This document shows, piece after piece, positions 21,301 through 36,300 of a stretch of DNA of 64,000 nt; position 1 is the stretch's first letter; each line of letters opens with the position of its first letter. Source of the stretch: an uncultured Clostridia bacterium. GTDB taxonomy: Bacteria; Bacillota; Clostridia; Christensenellales; UBA1242. The position numbers were made by a program, and so were the translations under genes. The stretch lies in contig CAKVFH010000001.1 of NCBI GenBank assembly GCA_934746515.1, positions 62,001 through 126,000 on the forward strand. Direction: 5' to 3'. The notes below the pieces were generated by a model. The model searched no databases. It was not told the DNA's origin and saw nothing but the letters and a program-made list of their open reading frames with translations.

Positions 21301-24300
21301 TCTGAATAAATGAATGCTGAACGATAGGTTGAGTCAGAAAGAGAAATCTTATATTCAATTTTTGCATCAAAATATGAAGTAAACTCATTAGATTTTTGAT
21401 TGTAGAATGCATAGTCATCTGGGTGAATATCATTAGGGTCGAGTGATTTATAAACACGGACTGTGATAACTTCAGAGAAAAATGCATAGATTTTTAAGAG
21501 TGTTGTGCCGTCTTTCATAACATCAGCATTTGAAACCATATCTGAACTTACAGCAATGGCTGCATCTGATTTTGTTGAAATAACTTGCTCAACATAAATG
21601 TAGTTTTCATCGTTTTGATAAGAATTATCATCTTTTGAATGCCATGCAACTTTTTTAGAGAACTTGGTTGAATTCAAATCTTTTTCTGTGTAAGCTGAAT
21701 TCTTTGTTTCATCATTCGATTCATTGAAATAATAGTAATATGTTTGATTGTCATAAACGAATGAATACCAGTTTCCATCAAGTTTTGTTGGCAAACATTT
21801 TTTGTAATAATAGTAATAAACGAATGCATAGTTAGTTCCGACATCTTTAACATGAATATCATAAGAAACAATTGAACCAGAGTTGATGCTGATTTCATTT
21901 GTAACTGTGCTGTTTTCTGGAAGATATTGTATTTCACTATCAATTTTTGCCAGGGTGTAATAATATCTTGAATCTCTGAATTCATGTTTCATTTCACCTT
22001 CGCCGTTGCCGACTTTGAACACACTGTTATCTTTTGCATTTACACCACCATTGTTGCCGCTATACTGTGTGCTATCCATACCAGCAATGATTGTTGCAAG
22101 TTTTGATGATGATGTAAATCTAATTTCAAGAGAAACATCACCAGGAAGACCTGCAGGTTTTACATCTCTATAGAAAAGTTCATAAACTGTGTAGGTTTCG
22201 CCATCAATTTCATAGGTTCTTGAACCAAATTTTGATGCGCTAGCAATTTCTTTTCCATTTTCATAAACACCAATCAAAGATTGTGAACCATGAGAGAAAT
22301 AGTAAATATAGAATGAATTTTGTTGAGGAATACTTGCAGTCATCTTTTCTATATTATCTCTATTATAAATAAAGTCTTCGCTATTAAGTGAACTAATATC
22401 ACTGTCGCTCATTCGTGTTTCAGATACTCTTGTGTATGCACCTTCGGTGTAAAGAGTCGCAACCGCAGAATCTGAAAGAGAAGACAATGAATATTGTTTG
22501 ATTGTTACAATGTAAGCGTCTTCAAATGAGAACTTAAATGCAACAGCTTCTCTATATTTGCTGATAGTTGCAATTGTACTGCCACCACTAAATGAGATTG
22601 TGCTGCCACTGGCAATTGTTTTTGCTGGGTCTGTGTCTTTTTCAAATGGTTCATACACTGGATCAGGGTAATAATAAAGATTTACGCCGGATTTAAGTTG
22701 ATTGTTATCATCAAAATATGTGTCAAAATCTGTTGAAGTGAATTTTCTAGACTGGGTGATATAGTATGTTTTTGTTGAATCATAATATTCACCTGCAGAA
22801 ACAGCTCTGAGCGCAATTGCTGTATCAAGTCTGTAACCAGCAAAGCTCAATTTGTAGCCAGTGCTTGCAACAACACCAACAGTGAGAGATGTGTTGTATA
22901 GGCAGTAGTTAATGTTATGTGGAATATCAGAAGTTGTTGGATCTGTTGAAGAGTAATTTTTGTAATCTGAACCATCAAACTCTGAAATTGTGTTGACATG
23001 TTTGATGCTTAAGAATGATTTGTAAGCTGTATATTGATCTTTTTGTGCGTCTGTTACAAAGCCGCCCAGCATTTCAGTTGTTACAAATGAGTTAACACTT
23101 ACATTTGCAGTACCACCAGATGTGATTGAGATTGTGAGTGGGGTAATCTTTATATATCTAGCAATAATTGTTCCTGCTGGGAGAATACCCAAGAAATCAT
23201 AATACATATTGGTTGTAAGCAATGTTTCTTTGTCACCAACAAGGTTATAGAAACCAACAAATTGATAATACGAAGCTTTGCCCTTATCGTAAACAACATA
23301 ATATTTATCTTTTACTTGAATTGACAAATACTTTCTGTCACCACTAACACTATTGTTGTCAATTTTGAACTTATATGTGATTGTCTTCTTGAAGTTTGCA
23401 TCGCCTAAATGGTTATCAAATTCTCTTGAACCAACGCCGCCCCAATCCATTCTTGTGTTGGTTAGGTTATATTCCAATATACCATTGCTTGAAATGTTTG
23501 CTTCAGTGTCATAGTGAACATAGTTCATATAATAAACGATTTCCATTGGAATGATCATGTCTGTGTCATCTTCAACAAGGTCACTATTTGCATCATTTAT
23601 TGATTTAAACTCATTTTTAAATGAAACAAGTGAAGTTACATCTCTTGCAATTGATTGATAAATAACTTGGTTATTTTCATCAAGAGAGCAGTTTGTGTTG
23701 ATTACAGTATCAGCTGTATAGTAATAGTTTGCATAGAGAACTGATGAGAACTTATCTGATGTAACATCAATTGAAGCAGTGTCATTAAATAAAGATTTCA
23801 AGGTTGCAACAGCTTTAACCATATCAGTTGGTTGCAACATTGATGTTGAGTTGTTTGATGCTTTAGACTCATTAGTCTTCCAATTTTTAAAGGTTGGAGG
23901 AGCTGCTTCGCTATTGGTTTCAGCATTTCTTACAAGTTCTTCGTGTGTTTTGTTATAAACAATTGCAGCAACAAGTTTTCCATTTAACTCGGCATCAAAC
24001 CAACCATAAACTTTGTATGTTGCTTGACTTGAATCTGAATGATAGAGAACATTATGAGCAATATCTCTATTTAAACTATAATGTGGGCTTACATAAGAGC
24101 CTTTTTCATCAAGTGTATCATTCAAATAATCATCAAGAAGAGCAGTGTTGATAACACCTTCGTTGTTCTCTTCATAGTCTGAAATGAAGAACACTTTGTC
24201 AATGTCGCCGTTATCTTTAATTGAATAAAGAACGAACTCGCAATCTCTGATAGCTGTGCCATCTGGATTATATGTAAAGTTGCTGATTACAAATTCAGTG

Positions 24301-27300
24301 AAGATAACTTTCTTTGCAGAGAGTTTAACTGTACATGAGCGTCTTGCATCAACATCGCCAGAAGCACCATCAAGTGTGATTCTTACAAGTGGGAATTTAA
24401 CGAATGTGTTGCTTGTCATTGACCAATCAATAAATGAACATTCAGCAGCACTTTGATTGTTCTTTGTTTGATAGTAGGTAAGAGAATTATCAAATTCAAT
24501 ATTTTTGCTTGCATTATCATCGATTCTAACTTGATAAGTATCATTTACTCTATAGCCACCAACTGGGTTGATTGACATAACTGGGGCGCTTGAATAGAAG
24601 AACCAACCAGAAATTGTTGCCATGTTTTCATCATACTTATACAAAAGCTTTCCAGGTTGTGATGAAAGTTTGTTTGATTTAAGTTTTCCACCATCCCAAT
24701 CGCTTGCGCTATAAGTATATTTGTTAATGCCACGATTATCTGTAAAATACAAATTGCTATCAGCATCAATCCATTCGTCACCAGGCTCAACCATGATGTA
24801 TGAAGATTCATTTATCGCAATTTCTTGATTTCTTGAGTCAATTGAATCTCTGAATGAAACATTGAATTCATTTTTATTGTAAGAGAATGAGAATTCTGTG
24901 AGTGCAACAAACATTGCAATGATGTTTGTGTTTGCAGCAGAAGCTGTAACAAGTGGTTTTGTCATATCTGTTGACAAAAGTTCAAGATCAGACCAAACTG
25001 AATTATCTTCGTTATATGTTTGGGCATACCAACCAGCAAATGAATAAGCTTTTGTAATCTCAAAATCTTCAAGATATTCAGGAGTTACTTTTGTGGTTGT
25101 TCCAATATAAACGGTCTTATAATCTTCAGTATAGATGTAATATTCACCAGTATAAACACCATTTTCATTGTCATAAGCACGGCAGACAACATACTCGCCG
25201 TTATCAATCTTGAAGTAATTATCACCAGAATTTAAAGCATAGCCAGCATTACTTGTTGAAGCTCTTGTTGTTTTTAGAACTTGTTTGTCATATTGTGAAA
25301 TATATCCAAAACTGCTGTAATCACCTGAATAGTAGGTTTTTAATCCGCCCCACAAAGCAACAGTGTTTTCTGCGAACAACATGCTTCCGTAAGAATTGTA
25401 ATTAAGTTTTCCTGCAGTGATTTGATCTTCAGCATAAAGGTCACTTGTTCCATCTTGATAATATTCAAGATTAAACTGTTGAACTTTTTCATAACCAGCT
25501 ACATAGTTGAGTGGGTCGTCAGATCTGTCAAGTTTTTTAGCACTACCAATGTAGTTGTAATCTGCAAAACTGGTTTTGATACCACCACCAACATAAATTG
25601 TATCATCCAAAATATAGTATGGGTTTTGAGTGAAGTTTGCACTCTTTGCACCATTTGTAATAAAGATATCGCTTTCTTTATCAGCATTTAAGTTATCTGA
25701 AGAGAATGAATCAACAATCGCTGTTGAAACAGAGAATGTGTAAATTTTGATTGAAGAAAGGTTAATATAGTTGGTTTTACCTGAAAGTGCAGGCATGCTA
25801 TAATTAAACACTTTCTTTGTGATAACTTCTTCTTTTCCATCTCCAGCGAAGAATGTTGAATTATAAATCATTCCTGTTGTGTTAGAAGTAAGTTTGCTTG
25901 CATCAATTTTATATTGAACAAGGCGTTTTATTGAAATGATATATAACTCACCAATACTGCTAAAATTGCTTGAAGGAAGTTTTACATAGTCTGTGTAGCT
26001 TACTTCACTGTTAAGTGAGAGTTTGTAAGGTTTATAATAGCTGCTTGTATAGGTTGCTGATGAAATTCTGATTGAATTTTTAATAGATGTTGCAGCATAG
26101 ATAATTTGGTTCATTTGACTAACAAATTGACCAATTGATTGGAACTTTTTGTTTTCAAGTGTCCAAAGAACAGAAACTGTATAGTCAGTTAAACCAAGTG
26201 TGTCTTTTAATGTTTTCTTATTTACTTCAATATTTAAAATTGAGTTAATAAGCGTGTCATTTATATAAACATTTCCAGAAACTGTTGAATAATAACCTAA
26301 TTCGTAAATTGATTTATACAAACCATAAGCGGATGCATCCAATGCATTATCTTTATTCAAAAATGCTTTCAAAGAATTATTTATATTTGAAAGAGCTTTG
26401 CTAAAGTTCTTTTCAAGTGAATTTGATTTTTGTTCATTATAAGCGTTTTCAAACACAAATACGAAATATTTTCTGATTTCATCAATGAAATCTGCCTTTG
26501 AAACATCGTCTTTCTTGCTAAATTTGAATGTATTATTGCCAATCTTGTATGTATACGCAGTTGCTTGGCTTGCGTTTCTAGTTTCATAAGGTGCCAAATT
26601 ATCAAAAGCACCAAGCTGATAATAGTTATAGAAAACAATTTCAGCCATCATTTTTGAGAATGCGAATGCGTTTGAAATAACTAGGGAAGTGTTTCTATCA
26701 AAAGCAATTTTAACATCGAATTTATCTGTGCCATATTTGAATCTCAAATAGTTATTCTTTGAAATGTCTGTTGTCGCGTTATCAAGCTCTGAATATGAAA
26801 CTTTCAAATCAAAGATTGAATCATAAAGAGACAAGTTGTTTCCGCTCAAAACTTGGTTGGTAACAAGACGAGCTTTGTCTGGGTGGAGAACATATTCTGG
26901 GTTCTCGTTGCCCATTGTTGTTGTTAAGCCTTCTGTTTGTTCAAGGTCATTATTATAGGTAACCTTTAACAAATAGTAGGTATACTTCAAGTTTGTATCT
27001 GATGACTCATTTACAAGTTGTTTATTAGGCTCAATAAGGAAGTTTATTGTGTAATTTGAATTAAGTCCAAGTGAGTGAATTGTAAGTTCATTGCCTTTTT
27101 GCAAACGAACAAGAACATAAAGTGTTGTTCCAACATCAAAATAATAATTCTTGAGTGTAAGGGTCTTATCTTCAGTTCTAAACATTGCAAAAGCATTTCT
27201 TTCAAATGAACCTTTGCCTTTTTCATTTAGGTTATATTTCGTTCCATTTTTAACCTTTCTATAGTCAGTAAGACTTGTGTATGTTGAAAGTTTTGAAAGT

Positions 27301-30300
27301 TTTTGGAAGTTTACAATTGATTCTTCATCATAATAATGCATCAAATAAGACTCTGAAGTTGAGAAACCTTCGGCATCAAAGCCTGCTTTTCCAGCTTTTG
27401 ACTTATCGTAATAACCATTCAAAAGTGAAATTTGTTTACTCTTATCTTCTTCATCATTGATAATGAAATTGTAGTTTGTGTAGTTCTTTGTTAAACCATA
27501 AGATTCAACAGCACCACCAAGGAAGTTTCTGTTTGCTGTTCCACTTACAAGAGAATCATCATTCATAAGTTGACCAGAAGAATTTGATCTCACTTGAGAC
27601 TTTGAAGAATCTTCGTTAAAGTAGTAGATTGCTTCAACTGAAACGCCTGAATCAGCTTCATCTTCGCACAAAACATAGGTTTGGAATGTTTCAATAAACT
27701 TGGCAACAACACGAATATTTGAGTGCAATTTGTTAATCTTTAACACATTTGGTTGATTTCCATCAATTTCAAAGTTGTTACCTTTTGTGCTTCTGTAATA
27801 GGTTATATCATAACTTAATGTTGTATTGTTATAAACAAATATAGCATAAACTTCTTGACCATTTTGAGTGTAGGTTGTTTTTGTTGATTGACGCTTGCCA
27901 GAACCAACAATTTGCCATTCTTCACTCACAACAGGAATACCATTGCTTGTTGTGAACGAATAAACAACATCAATAGCATCATAATTATTCATGTAACCAA
28001 TGTAGTATGAGTTCCAAAGGGAAGTGATTGTTGTGGCTGATTTGCTTGAACCAAAGTCTGAAACCGAAACAGGGAATCTGAAATCTTCATCATAATACAA
28101 ATCTTCTCTGTCTCCGCCTTTCATGTAAACTCTCACAAATTTTGGATTTGTTCTTGATTGTCCAATATTTGCATAAAGTGCACAATATTCAGATTTAAGT
28201 GAAGCTGGAACAACTTTTCCACTATTAGTAAATCTCAATGTAAATTCATCATAATATTGATTTGTGATTGAGTATTTTCTGGTGAAGCTTGAACCATTTG
28301 GATAAAGACCTTTTGTTTCAATTTCAAACGATTTCGCAGAGCTGTTGTTTGTTTCAAATTCAGTTCTAATGATTTCATCGCTAAAGTTTGTTTCAAACTG
28401 TTCATTGACTTTTTTATCTGAAACAACCCAGCCATATTCTTCATCATAAGATGCAAGATACCAGCCTTCAATTCTATAACCAGAGTTTGCAATAGCTGTT
28501 ATTGTGATTGTGTCATCTCTGTCATAGTAGGTTGTTTTATATTCAATTGAAGTGTTTACTGTCTTTCCGTCATCGGCAAGATAGAATTCGCCACTGCTGA
28601 GGTTGTTGTTTGAGTTATAGTAAGTTTCATCATAATAAACATCTTCATTTTTGGTTGTGTAGTTAAATCCTGCACGAATAATGTCTGCAAACGAGTTTGA
28701 CTCACTAAAGTAATAATCAATATTTCTGTGCAACTCAAGAGAATTTTCTTTAAATGTATAAAGTTTGTCATTTGCAACAGTGAATTTTTGTGGATTAGTT
28801 TTCTTTGTGTAAACTTGATTTTTGTTTACTGAATAAACAGTGCCTCTATAGTGAAGAATGTCTGTGATCATGTAATCTTCATTAGTAGAATCATCTTCAT
28901 AGATATAGCCATCCATGCCGATCATCATTGTATCGTAAACATGAGTTGTGGTGTTATATTTTTTTGTTGCGAAAAATGTGCTTACTTTTCTAAATGACTT
29001 GTAGTTATAGGTGATATAAACTTGATCAACAACAGAGCCTGGTGCGTTAAGTTTATAAGCCAAACTATTTGCTTTTACAACTCTTACAAGAGACAAAACG
29101 CCAGCTTTGAGAGAAGAGTATTCAGAAAGGTCAACACTTAAGCAAGAATGATATGTTTCACCTTTGTAGAAATAAAGTTTGTAAATTGAATTTTCAACTT
29201 CTTTAACAAGAATTGAAACAGCATTAGCATTAGTTTTATAGTCACTAGCTAGTCCAATCTTTGCAAAAACAGGGCTGTTGCCAACAAAATTACCAGTGAA
29301 GAGCAAGAACATATTTGTGTCTGTAACTTCCAAGTTTTCTTTTGTATATTGAAGCAAAAATCTGTCTTCAACATGATCATTTTCATCAATTGAAGTTGAA
29401 TTTGATGTTGAAGTAATATTGATTGAACCGCCAATATTTGGAGTTGCTGTTGTGGTTTCCATACCAATAGAAACGGAGTAAAGTCTTTCATAAACAGGCA
29501 ATACTAAATAGTAGCCTGAAACAGTAGACTTAAATCTGCAAATTGAGTTAAATCTGTCTGTAAAACTATCACTTTCAGTTGCTTCGCTGTTATAAACCAT
29601 ATACTCAGCGCTATCTTTTGAATAGATTCTCCATTCTTTGAATCTGTAGTATGTTTCATTTTTAAAGTTAATGAGTGGGTTAGCGAGTAAGATTGCGCCA
29701 TCAACACCAACTTCAAGATAAACCTGTTTGTCTGGATCAAGTTTTTCATTGTAAATATTGATTGCTGATTCAAGCCAATAACCTTGAAGTGAAGTTGAAT
29801 CAAGCGCATCGAATGGAACTTTATAGCCAGTTGTTAAGCCAGAAATTACAACATTCGAGAAATCAACATTTGCTGAATTTGAAAAAACGTTTGTGTCAAG
29901 GTCAACCAAGCCATTGCAAATTGTATTGTCACTTTCACCAATCATATCACTGGTTAAAATAAGTTCGCCAGTTGTTTCGTCTTGAACATAAGTGTGAATG
30001 TCAAAGAATGGGGCATCTTTAATTTCATAAACAGATGATTGCCAAATTACTGCATCATCTTCAGTAAGTTTTGCAAGCTTGCCATTCTTGATAATATAAA
30101 TATTATCGGTGTAAATCTTTGTTTCAACACCATTTTGCATTTTTACAGTGTAGGTATCACTAGCATAAATATTTGAATCATTATCGTTCATTGCACATTC
30201 ATTGATTTTTAATGTGTCACTATAAACTTTATAGAAACTTTCGCCAGCTTTGATATAACCTTTGTAGAAACTCTTTTCAAGTGTGGTTAGGTTTGTATAT

Positions 30301-33300
30301 TCTTCAAACAAAATATAATATTTTGAATCTTTGTCTGTTTCTGTGCTGTAATAGTATGAATAGAATGTTGTGTGTTCTTGTGGATTTGCTTTTGAATAAT
30401 GTCTCAGTGCTGTGATAGAACTATAAGTTTCTTTGTCAACAACATAATACATATTGTCAAATTGATTGTTATCAAGATTTGCAAGTGTGTGTTTGAAAGT
30501 AACAGCAGAGAAGTCTGTGTATAGAGTTCCAGGGACTTTTCCTGTTTCATCGTGGCTAACAAACCCGTCAAGAATTTCAATATAGTAACCGTTATTAAAT
30601 CCAGTAACAAGTTCCACATGCGATGTTGAGCCTTGAACATGATAAACATCAAAGGCAAATATTGGATTGACATAAGGCAAACCATCTATATATCTAACAC
30701 CAGGGAAACCTTGTGTTATGCTTGTTTTGTCTGTGTAATCAATGTCAAAGTATGAGCCTTCGTCTGTGAGATAATCAAAAGGTGAATAATTCGTGCCTGA
30801 AGGAAGGCCATCTTTTGAAATACTTGGGACATTTAATTTTCTCTTTGAAATGAATGAAGAGAATGTGTTTGTTGCAACAACTTCACCAGAAACTGCATCA
30901 TGTGAATATTTACCAAGTATTGAAATAATTTCAACGTTATTTATATTTGTTCCATAAAGTCGAGCATACCTGCTTGTGTCACCAACATAGGTTACAATTG
31001 AAGTGTTTTTAATTTTAACTTCAAGGAATTTTTCACGAACCTTTGCAGCAAATGCTGTGCCGTAAAGTGCGGCTTCTGTAATTTCAGCACCCACAACCAA
31101 ATTTCCACTACCATCAACAGTTGCATAGTAGTATTTATAAGTTGTGTCGCCTAAAAGCTTCTTGGTAACATAATCGCGGTTATACAAAAGGTATTCATAA
31201 TTGCCACCATCTTTTTGATAAACAATGTATCTTTGAGAATCATAATCGAAACATGCTTGAACATAATATTTTGTATTCTTTCTTCTTTCAATTCTACCAG
31301 AAATGATAACTTGCTCTGTTGTATCAAGAGTGTAGTAAGCATAGCATCTTGTGTTAATCATAACTTCATCTTCAACTTTATCATCATTAAGTCTGTATGA
31401 ACGAAGCAAATCAAAGTTCGAAAATGCATAATATTGAACAACAGGTCTAAACTCAAATCTATCAGAAGAAGAGTAATAGTTGTAGGTAAATTCTGTAACG
31501 GAGTTTGACATAGCAAAAAGTCCGTCGTTAAATTCAAGTTTTTTGAAAAGAGTTGAGTTATTTTTGTCATAGAAGAAGATTGAAGATGTTAATTTATCTT
31601 CAACATAAGGTGTTGCATTGACACCAGTATCTTTTATTGACAAATCGTCATTAAAAATTGTAACTGTTGCATTTACTGCATTAGAAATTCTAGCAACCAA
31701 GTCGCCATTAGTTTTTCTGATTTCACGAGTAGATGCATTATATTTAAAGGTTAAATTTGCATTATTTTTAACATTTTGATAAGGTACAAAATGATAAGAG
31801 TCTGTTGCAGTTAGTGGAGCAGGAATGTCTGATCTAACAAAAACTTCGCCTGTGTTTGAGTCGCAGAAATAGAATTGTCCTTCATAATTAAAAATATAAT
31901 TAAGTGCAACTGAAGTTGATTCAAGCAAGAATTTTCCTTCAGGTTCAGTAGTTTCAACCTTTGAAATTTTTGTTACATCATTTGCAGCATTTTCTGTTGT
32001 TTCATATTTATAATAGCTACCTTTTTCATTGATGATATAGTTTGTTCCATTAAAGAAAATAGATGCTTTGTCAATATAGTTTCCATAAGCATATTGAACA
32101 TTCATGAAAGAGTCTTTGTTTACATCACCAAACATTTGCTTGTAGGTTATTGGGTCGCCGGCACTATTTGTTAGCATTTGAAGAACTTTTCTTGAACCAT
32201 TTGTAGATTGTTCAATAAAGCAATAAGCATCAGCGGTTTCACCTTGTCCAGTTGCTGCAACATACATTGTTACAGGAGTTGGTTCAGAAGTATCAACGCT
32301 TGTTGATGAATAACAAATATACAAGCTGTATGCTGTCAAGACATCATAATAAACAGGATCATTTGCCAAACTATCAGAATATCTAATTGGCAAATCAATA
32401 TAGTATGTTGATGAACCATTAAGAAGAAATTCATATTTTGCTTCAGATATTGTTGGTGTTGAAACAATGTTTGAAACATTACCAAATACACGGCTTCCAG
32501 ATTCAGTTGACAAGTTTGAAGAAGGGTATAAATCAATAATTTGATTGTTATCTTTTCTCTTTAATGATTGTTTGCCGTTTTCTCCACTGCCACCACTGCC
32601 TTGCATGAATGAAGCATAGTTGATAACAACTTCAGTTGGTCTATAGTATTCACCTTTTTGAGTTTGTTTTGTTACAGTAACAAATATTTTTGAAGGATTT
32701 GCTAAATCAGGATCCGTTTTAAGCAAGTATCTCTCACCATCAATTTTTACATTTTTACTTCCAAATGAAAAGTAATAAAAATTGCCATTAAATTTAACTT
32801 TGTTATAGTCATCACTGCTAATATCAACATAATTTGGCTTACTTAAATCATTTGATATGATGAATTTTTCAATAAGTTTGAGTTCGTTATTGATTCCATC
32901 TCCGTCAGATAAATCTGAAAGATCGCCAATTGTTGTGTTTGAAGTTGAGAAATACTTTGTAACATAGGTGTAACTTGATCTGGTGTCAACATAAGAAACT
33001 TCAAAGCTTTGAACTTTGTCTGCTTGAGTTGCTCTGATATATTTTGTTTGAAGAGTAACCATTTGGCCATTTGATTCAGAAGTATACTCTTGAACAACCA
33101 AAACTTCTTTGCTGACGCTCAATCTTTCAACATAATAGAAGCAACTTACATCAAGTGAAGCTTTAACAAGATTATAGAATGGTAAACATTTCTTTTGGTT
33201 TGCTGTAAGTGTATTTTGATCAGCTGTTGCATAAGTTTCAATTTGTTTGCCAGAGAAAATACTTACCCCAATAAGATCTTTAAAATTAGAGATAGGGTAA

Positions 33301-36300
33301 TACATTATAAGTGTGGTGATAGAATTTGTATCATCATATCTAACAGTTTCGCTTTTAGCAATTGGTTTTGAGCTAAAGTTATATGTGATTCCGGCATTTG
33401 TATATGATTGAATTCCATAATACAAGTAGCATGTTGATTCGGTGTTGTCAGAAGTAACTTCATCAGTCCAATCACCTGAACCAGATCCTGAAACTGTTTT
33501 TCTTTGTTTTATTTTGATGTCAGCAGCAAACTTGAGTTTATAGTGTCCGCCTTCATATTTACAAGAATAAACTTGACTGGTTGAATCATTAGCTTCTTTC
33601 GATGTGTCAGTGTCATAAATTAAAATATTTCCATCATAATATAAAGCTTTTAAGCTGCCAGTGTAAGCTGTGCCACAATTTTCATCTTGATATAAATCTA
33701 CTTTTCCAATAATTAAATCGTCAGGGTTGAGATAGACATTTTTTTCAATCTGAATTATTCCATTTTCAAGCATGCTTAACGTTTTTTGCATAGCAAAATA
33801 ATATTTTCCGTTATCGTTTACAACATAACCATTATTAACAAGTTTATCATCTGAAACCCTATAACTTGTGTGCATAAGTGCATCAACAAATGGTTTATAC
33901 ATCCTGAGATTTCCATTTATGTAAACTGGGCTCGTTGTTGAGAAGAATACATTATAGTCAGCTTCAGCATTGAGAGTCTTCATGTAATCATTTTTAATAT
34001 AGTAATTTGCAACCTTGAATTGTGAATTATAATTTGAATCATAATACAAATCAAAATTCAAACCATCATTACTATTTCTGAAACCTGTTATTGCATTACT
34101 AGCATCAAAATTAGGGATAGCTTTTGGATAGAGATATTCATCATTATACAAAAGGGCATCAAGTTTCATTGAACTTTCATAAGCACTGAGTGAAATTGAA
34201 GTCATTGAGCTTGAAAAATATGTATTGTAAATTTGGTTAGCTTTTTTTCCGTCGCTGATAACAAGATATTTGAAGCTATCAGAAGTTTTTCCACCATAAA
34301 CAAATTTTTTGGCAACGATATCATCTGTTGCGTGATCGCTACCTGGAGTGCCATAAATTGTCACAATACTTCCAGTTGAAGATTCACTTGCGTGACTTGT
34401 CAATCTTGTGTCATAAGTTGAGCCAAATGAAAGAGTAATTTTATCGTCTGCATCCATTGAAATTTCATAGTGAACAGATGAGAATAATTTTGAACCACTT
34501 GTATACAAGTCAAGAGAAGAATCAAGAACATAAAGGGAAATTGTTTTAGAATTTGATTGAGCCGTTCCAGTTGTATTTGTTAAAACAGTTGAATCAAATG
34601 GTTGCAAAGCATTCAGTGAATTTCCAGTGGTATAGTGCTCCTTTCCAATAAGATTTTGATTAAACGCTGCACAACCTGAACCATAAGAACGAGAGATTGT
34701 TGTTTGATATAAATCAATTTTAAGTCTTGTTTTGAAATAATTTGAAAGTTTGATTGTTGCTGTGCCGTCATCTTCACGATTAAACACATAAGTGTCGGAA
34801 TAGTTCCAAACTTTTGTGCATGCAATATCAGTATAAATATTGTTTTTAACAGGATTTACATAGAAAAATCCAAAATAATATCTGCTAAAGATAATTTTTC
34901 TGTTTGCAATATCACAAGATTTCAATTCAGCAAAGCCAAGTTCTTTAAATACATCAACTTCATTTACAAGTTCTGATGTAACATAAAGCTTATATTTTCC
35001 AGTAGACTGATCTTTGTTTACAAAATAGGTGATACCATTGATTGTTACACCATAACGGCCGATAATCATTTCAGAGAAATTTGAAGAAATCGCAAATGAA
35101 ATAGAATTATAATTTTGTTGATTTTTTTCTGATTCCAAACTATTCCAAACCAAGAACCAGTCTTCTTGGTTTACGTCTGATGAAATAGTTGAATAGATTT
35201 TACCTTTATAGTAGTAAAGTTCTTTATTAAAGTAATAAAAACTATAAATTTTTTCATCGTCATTAAGGTTATCGCCATCATAATTTTCAATATAAACTCG
35301 AGTTGCAGTTTTTCTTAAAACATCTGAACTTAAGTTCAATTCAAAATCAGTCAAACTCAAGTTTAGTGTTTGCTCAACAGTGATGCCATAGATAAATTTA
35401 TCAAGGACTTCGCCGTTTGCATTAACACCAGTTTTTGTTGGCCCAAAAAGAGAGAATGAGTTGTTAGATTTATTATAGTCAACGAAAGGTGTGTCACTAA
35501 TCAGAGATTGAAGATAAGATTTATTGTTATCAAAAATAATTTCATTGTAATATCTTGTGATTGTGCCTGTTGTGTGATCTTCATTTTCTTTGCCTGCATT
35601 AAGTTCAAATTTGCCGGTATAAGCATAATCTTGGTCAACAAAATAGAAGAAATTTAAGAACGAAATATTTTCTTGAGTGTTAAAATAAACTGAACCATTG
35701 TAATACAAACAATCTTCACTTGATTGCAATTGTTGCAATTGTTCTTCTGTCAAACCAGAAATATCGCTATACAAATAGCCAGTTCTAGTCATTGCCACTT
35801 GTGATTGAACATTATCTTGATCACGAATTTTGTCAAGTTTTAAAAGGGTATATGAAGATGCCGAAGCATTCACTTTGCCCGAACCATCAGTGCCATAAAC
35901 CGCACAAATCATATTGTGAGTTGTAAGACTTTGATACATGTAGTTGTAGCTGTTAGTTCCATTCAATTTTTTGTAATAGTAAACGAATTCTTCACCAGTA
36001 TCTTTAAGTTTAAAGTAGCTTCTGTCATTACTTGATGTAATTTTTGTTGAAGCTATTGTTTCAGTGTTGAAGAAATAATAACATGGAATGATTTCACCAT
36101 CAACTTCATCAATAAACTTGATGATTGTTCCATTTTTTCCATTTGTATCTAAACTATTGCTGTTTGCGTAAACTGTTGGGGCATAGGTATTGTTATCAGT
36201 AACAAGGTTATATTTGTCAATTGAGTAATTGCTTGGCATAACAACTGAAACATAAACGGTTGTCTTTACACAGCCAAGAGCATCAATTGTGGTTGTGACA

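Noticed and set aside
9591..36000. Dozens of short open frames on both strands within the giant gene
   Set aside because: They follow from Tyr/Ser/Asn codon usage in the long frame, lack ribosome sites and show low-complexity products rich in Ile, Met, Leu or Thr.
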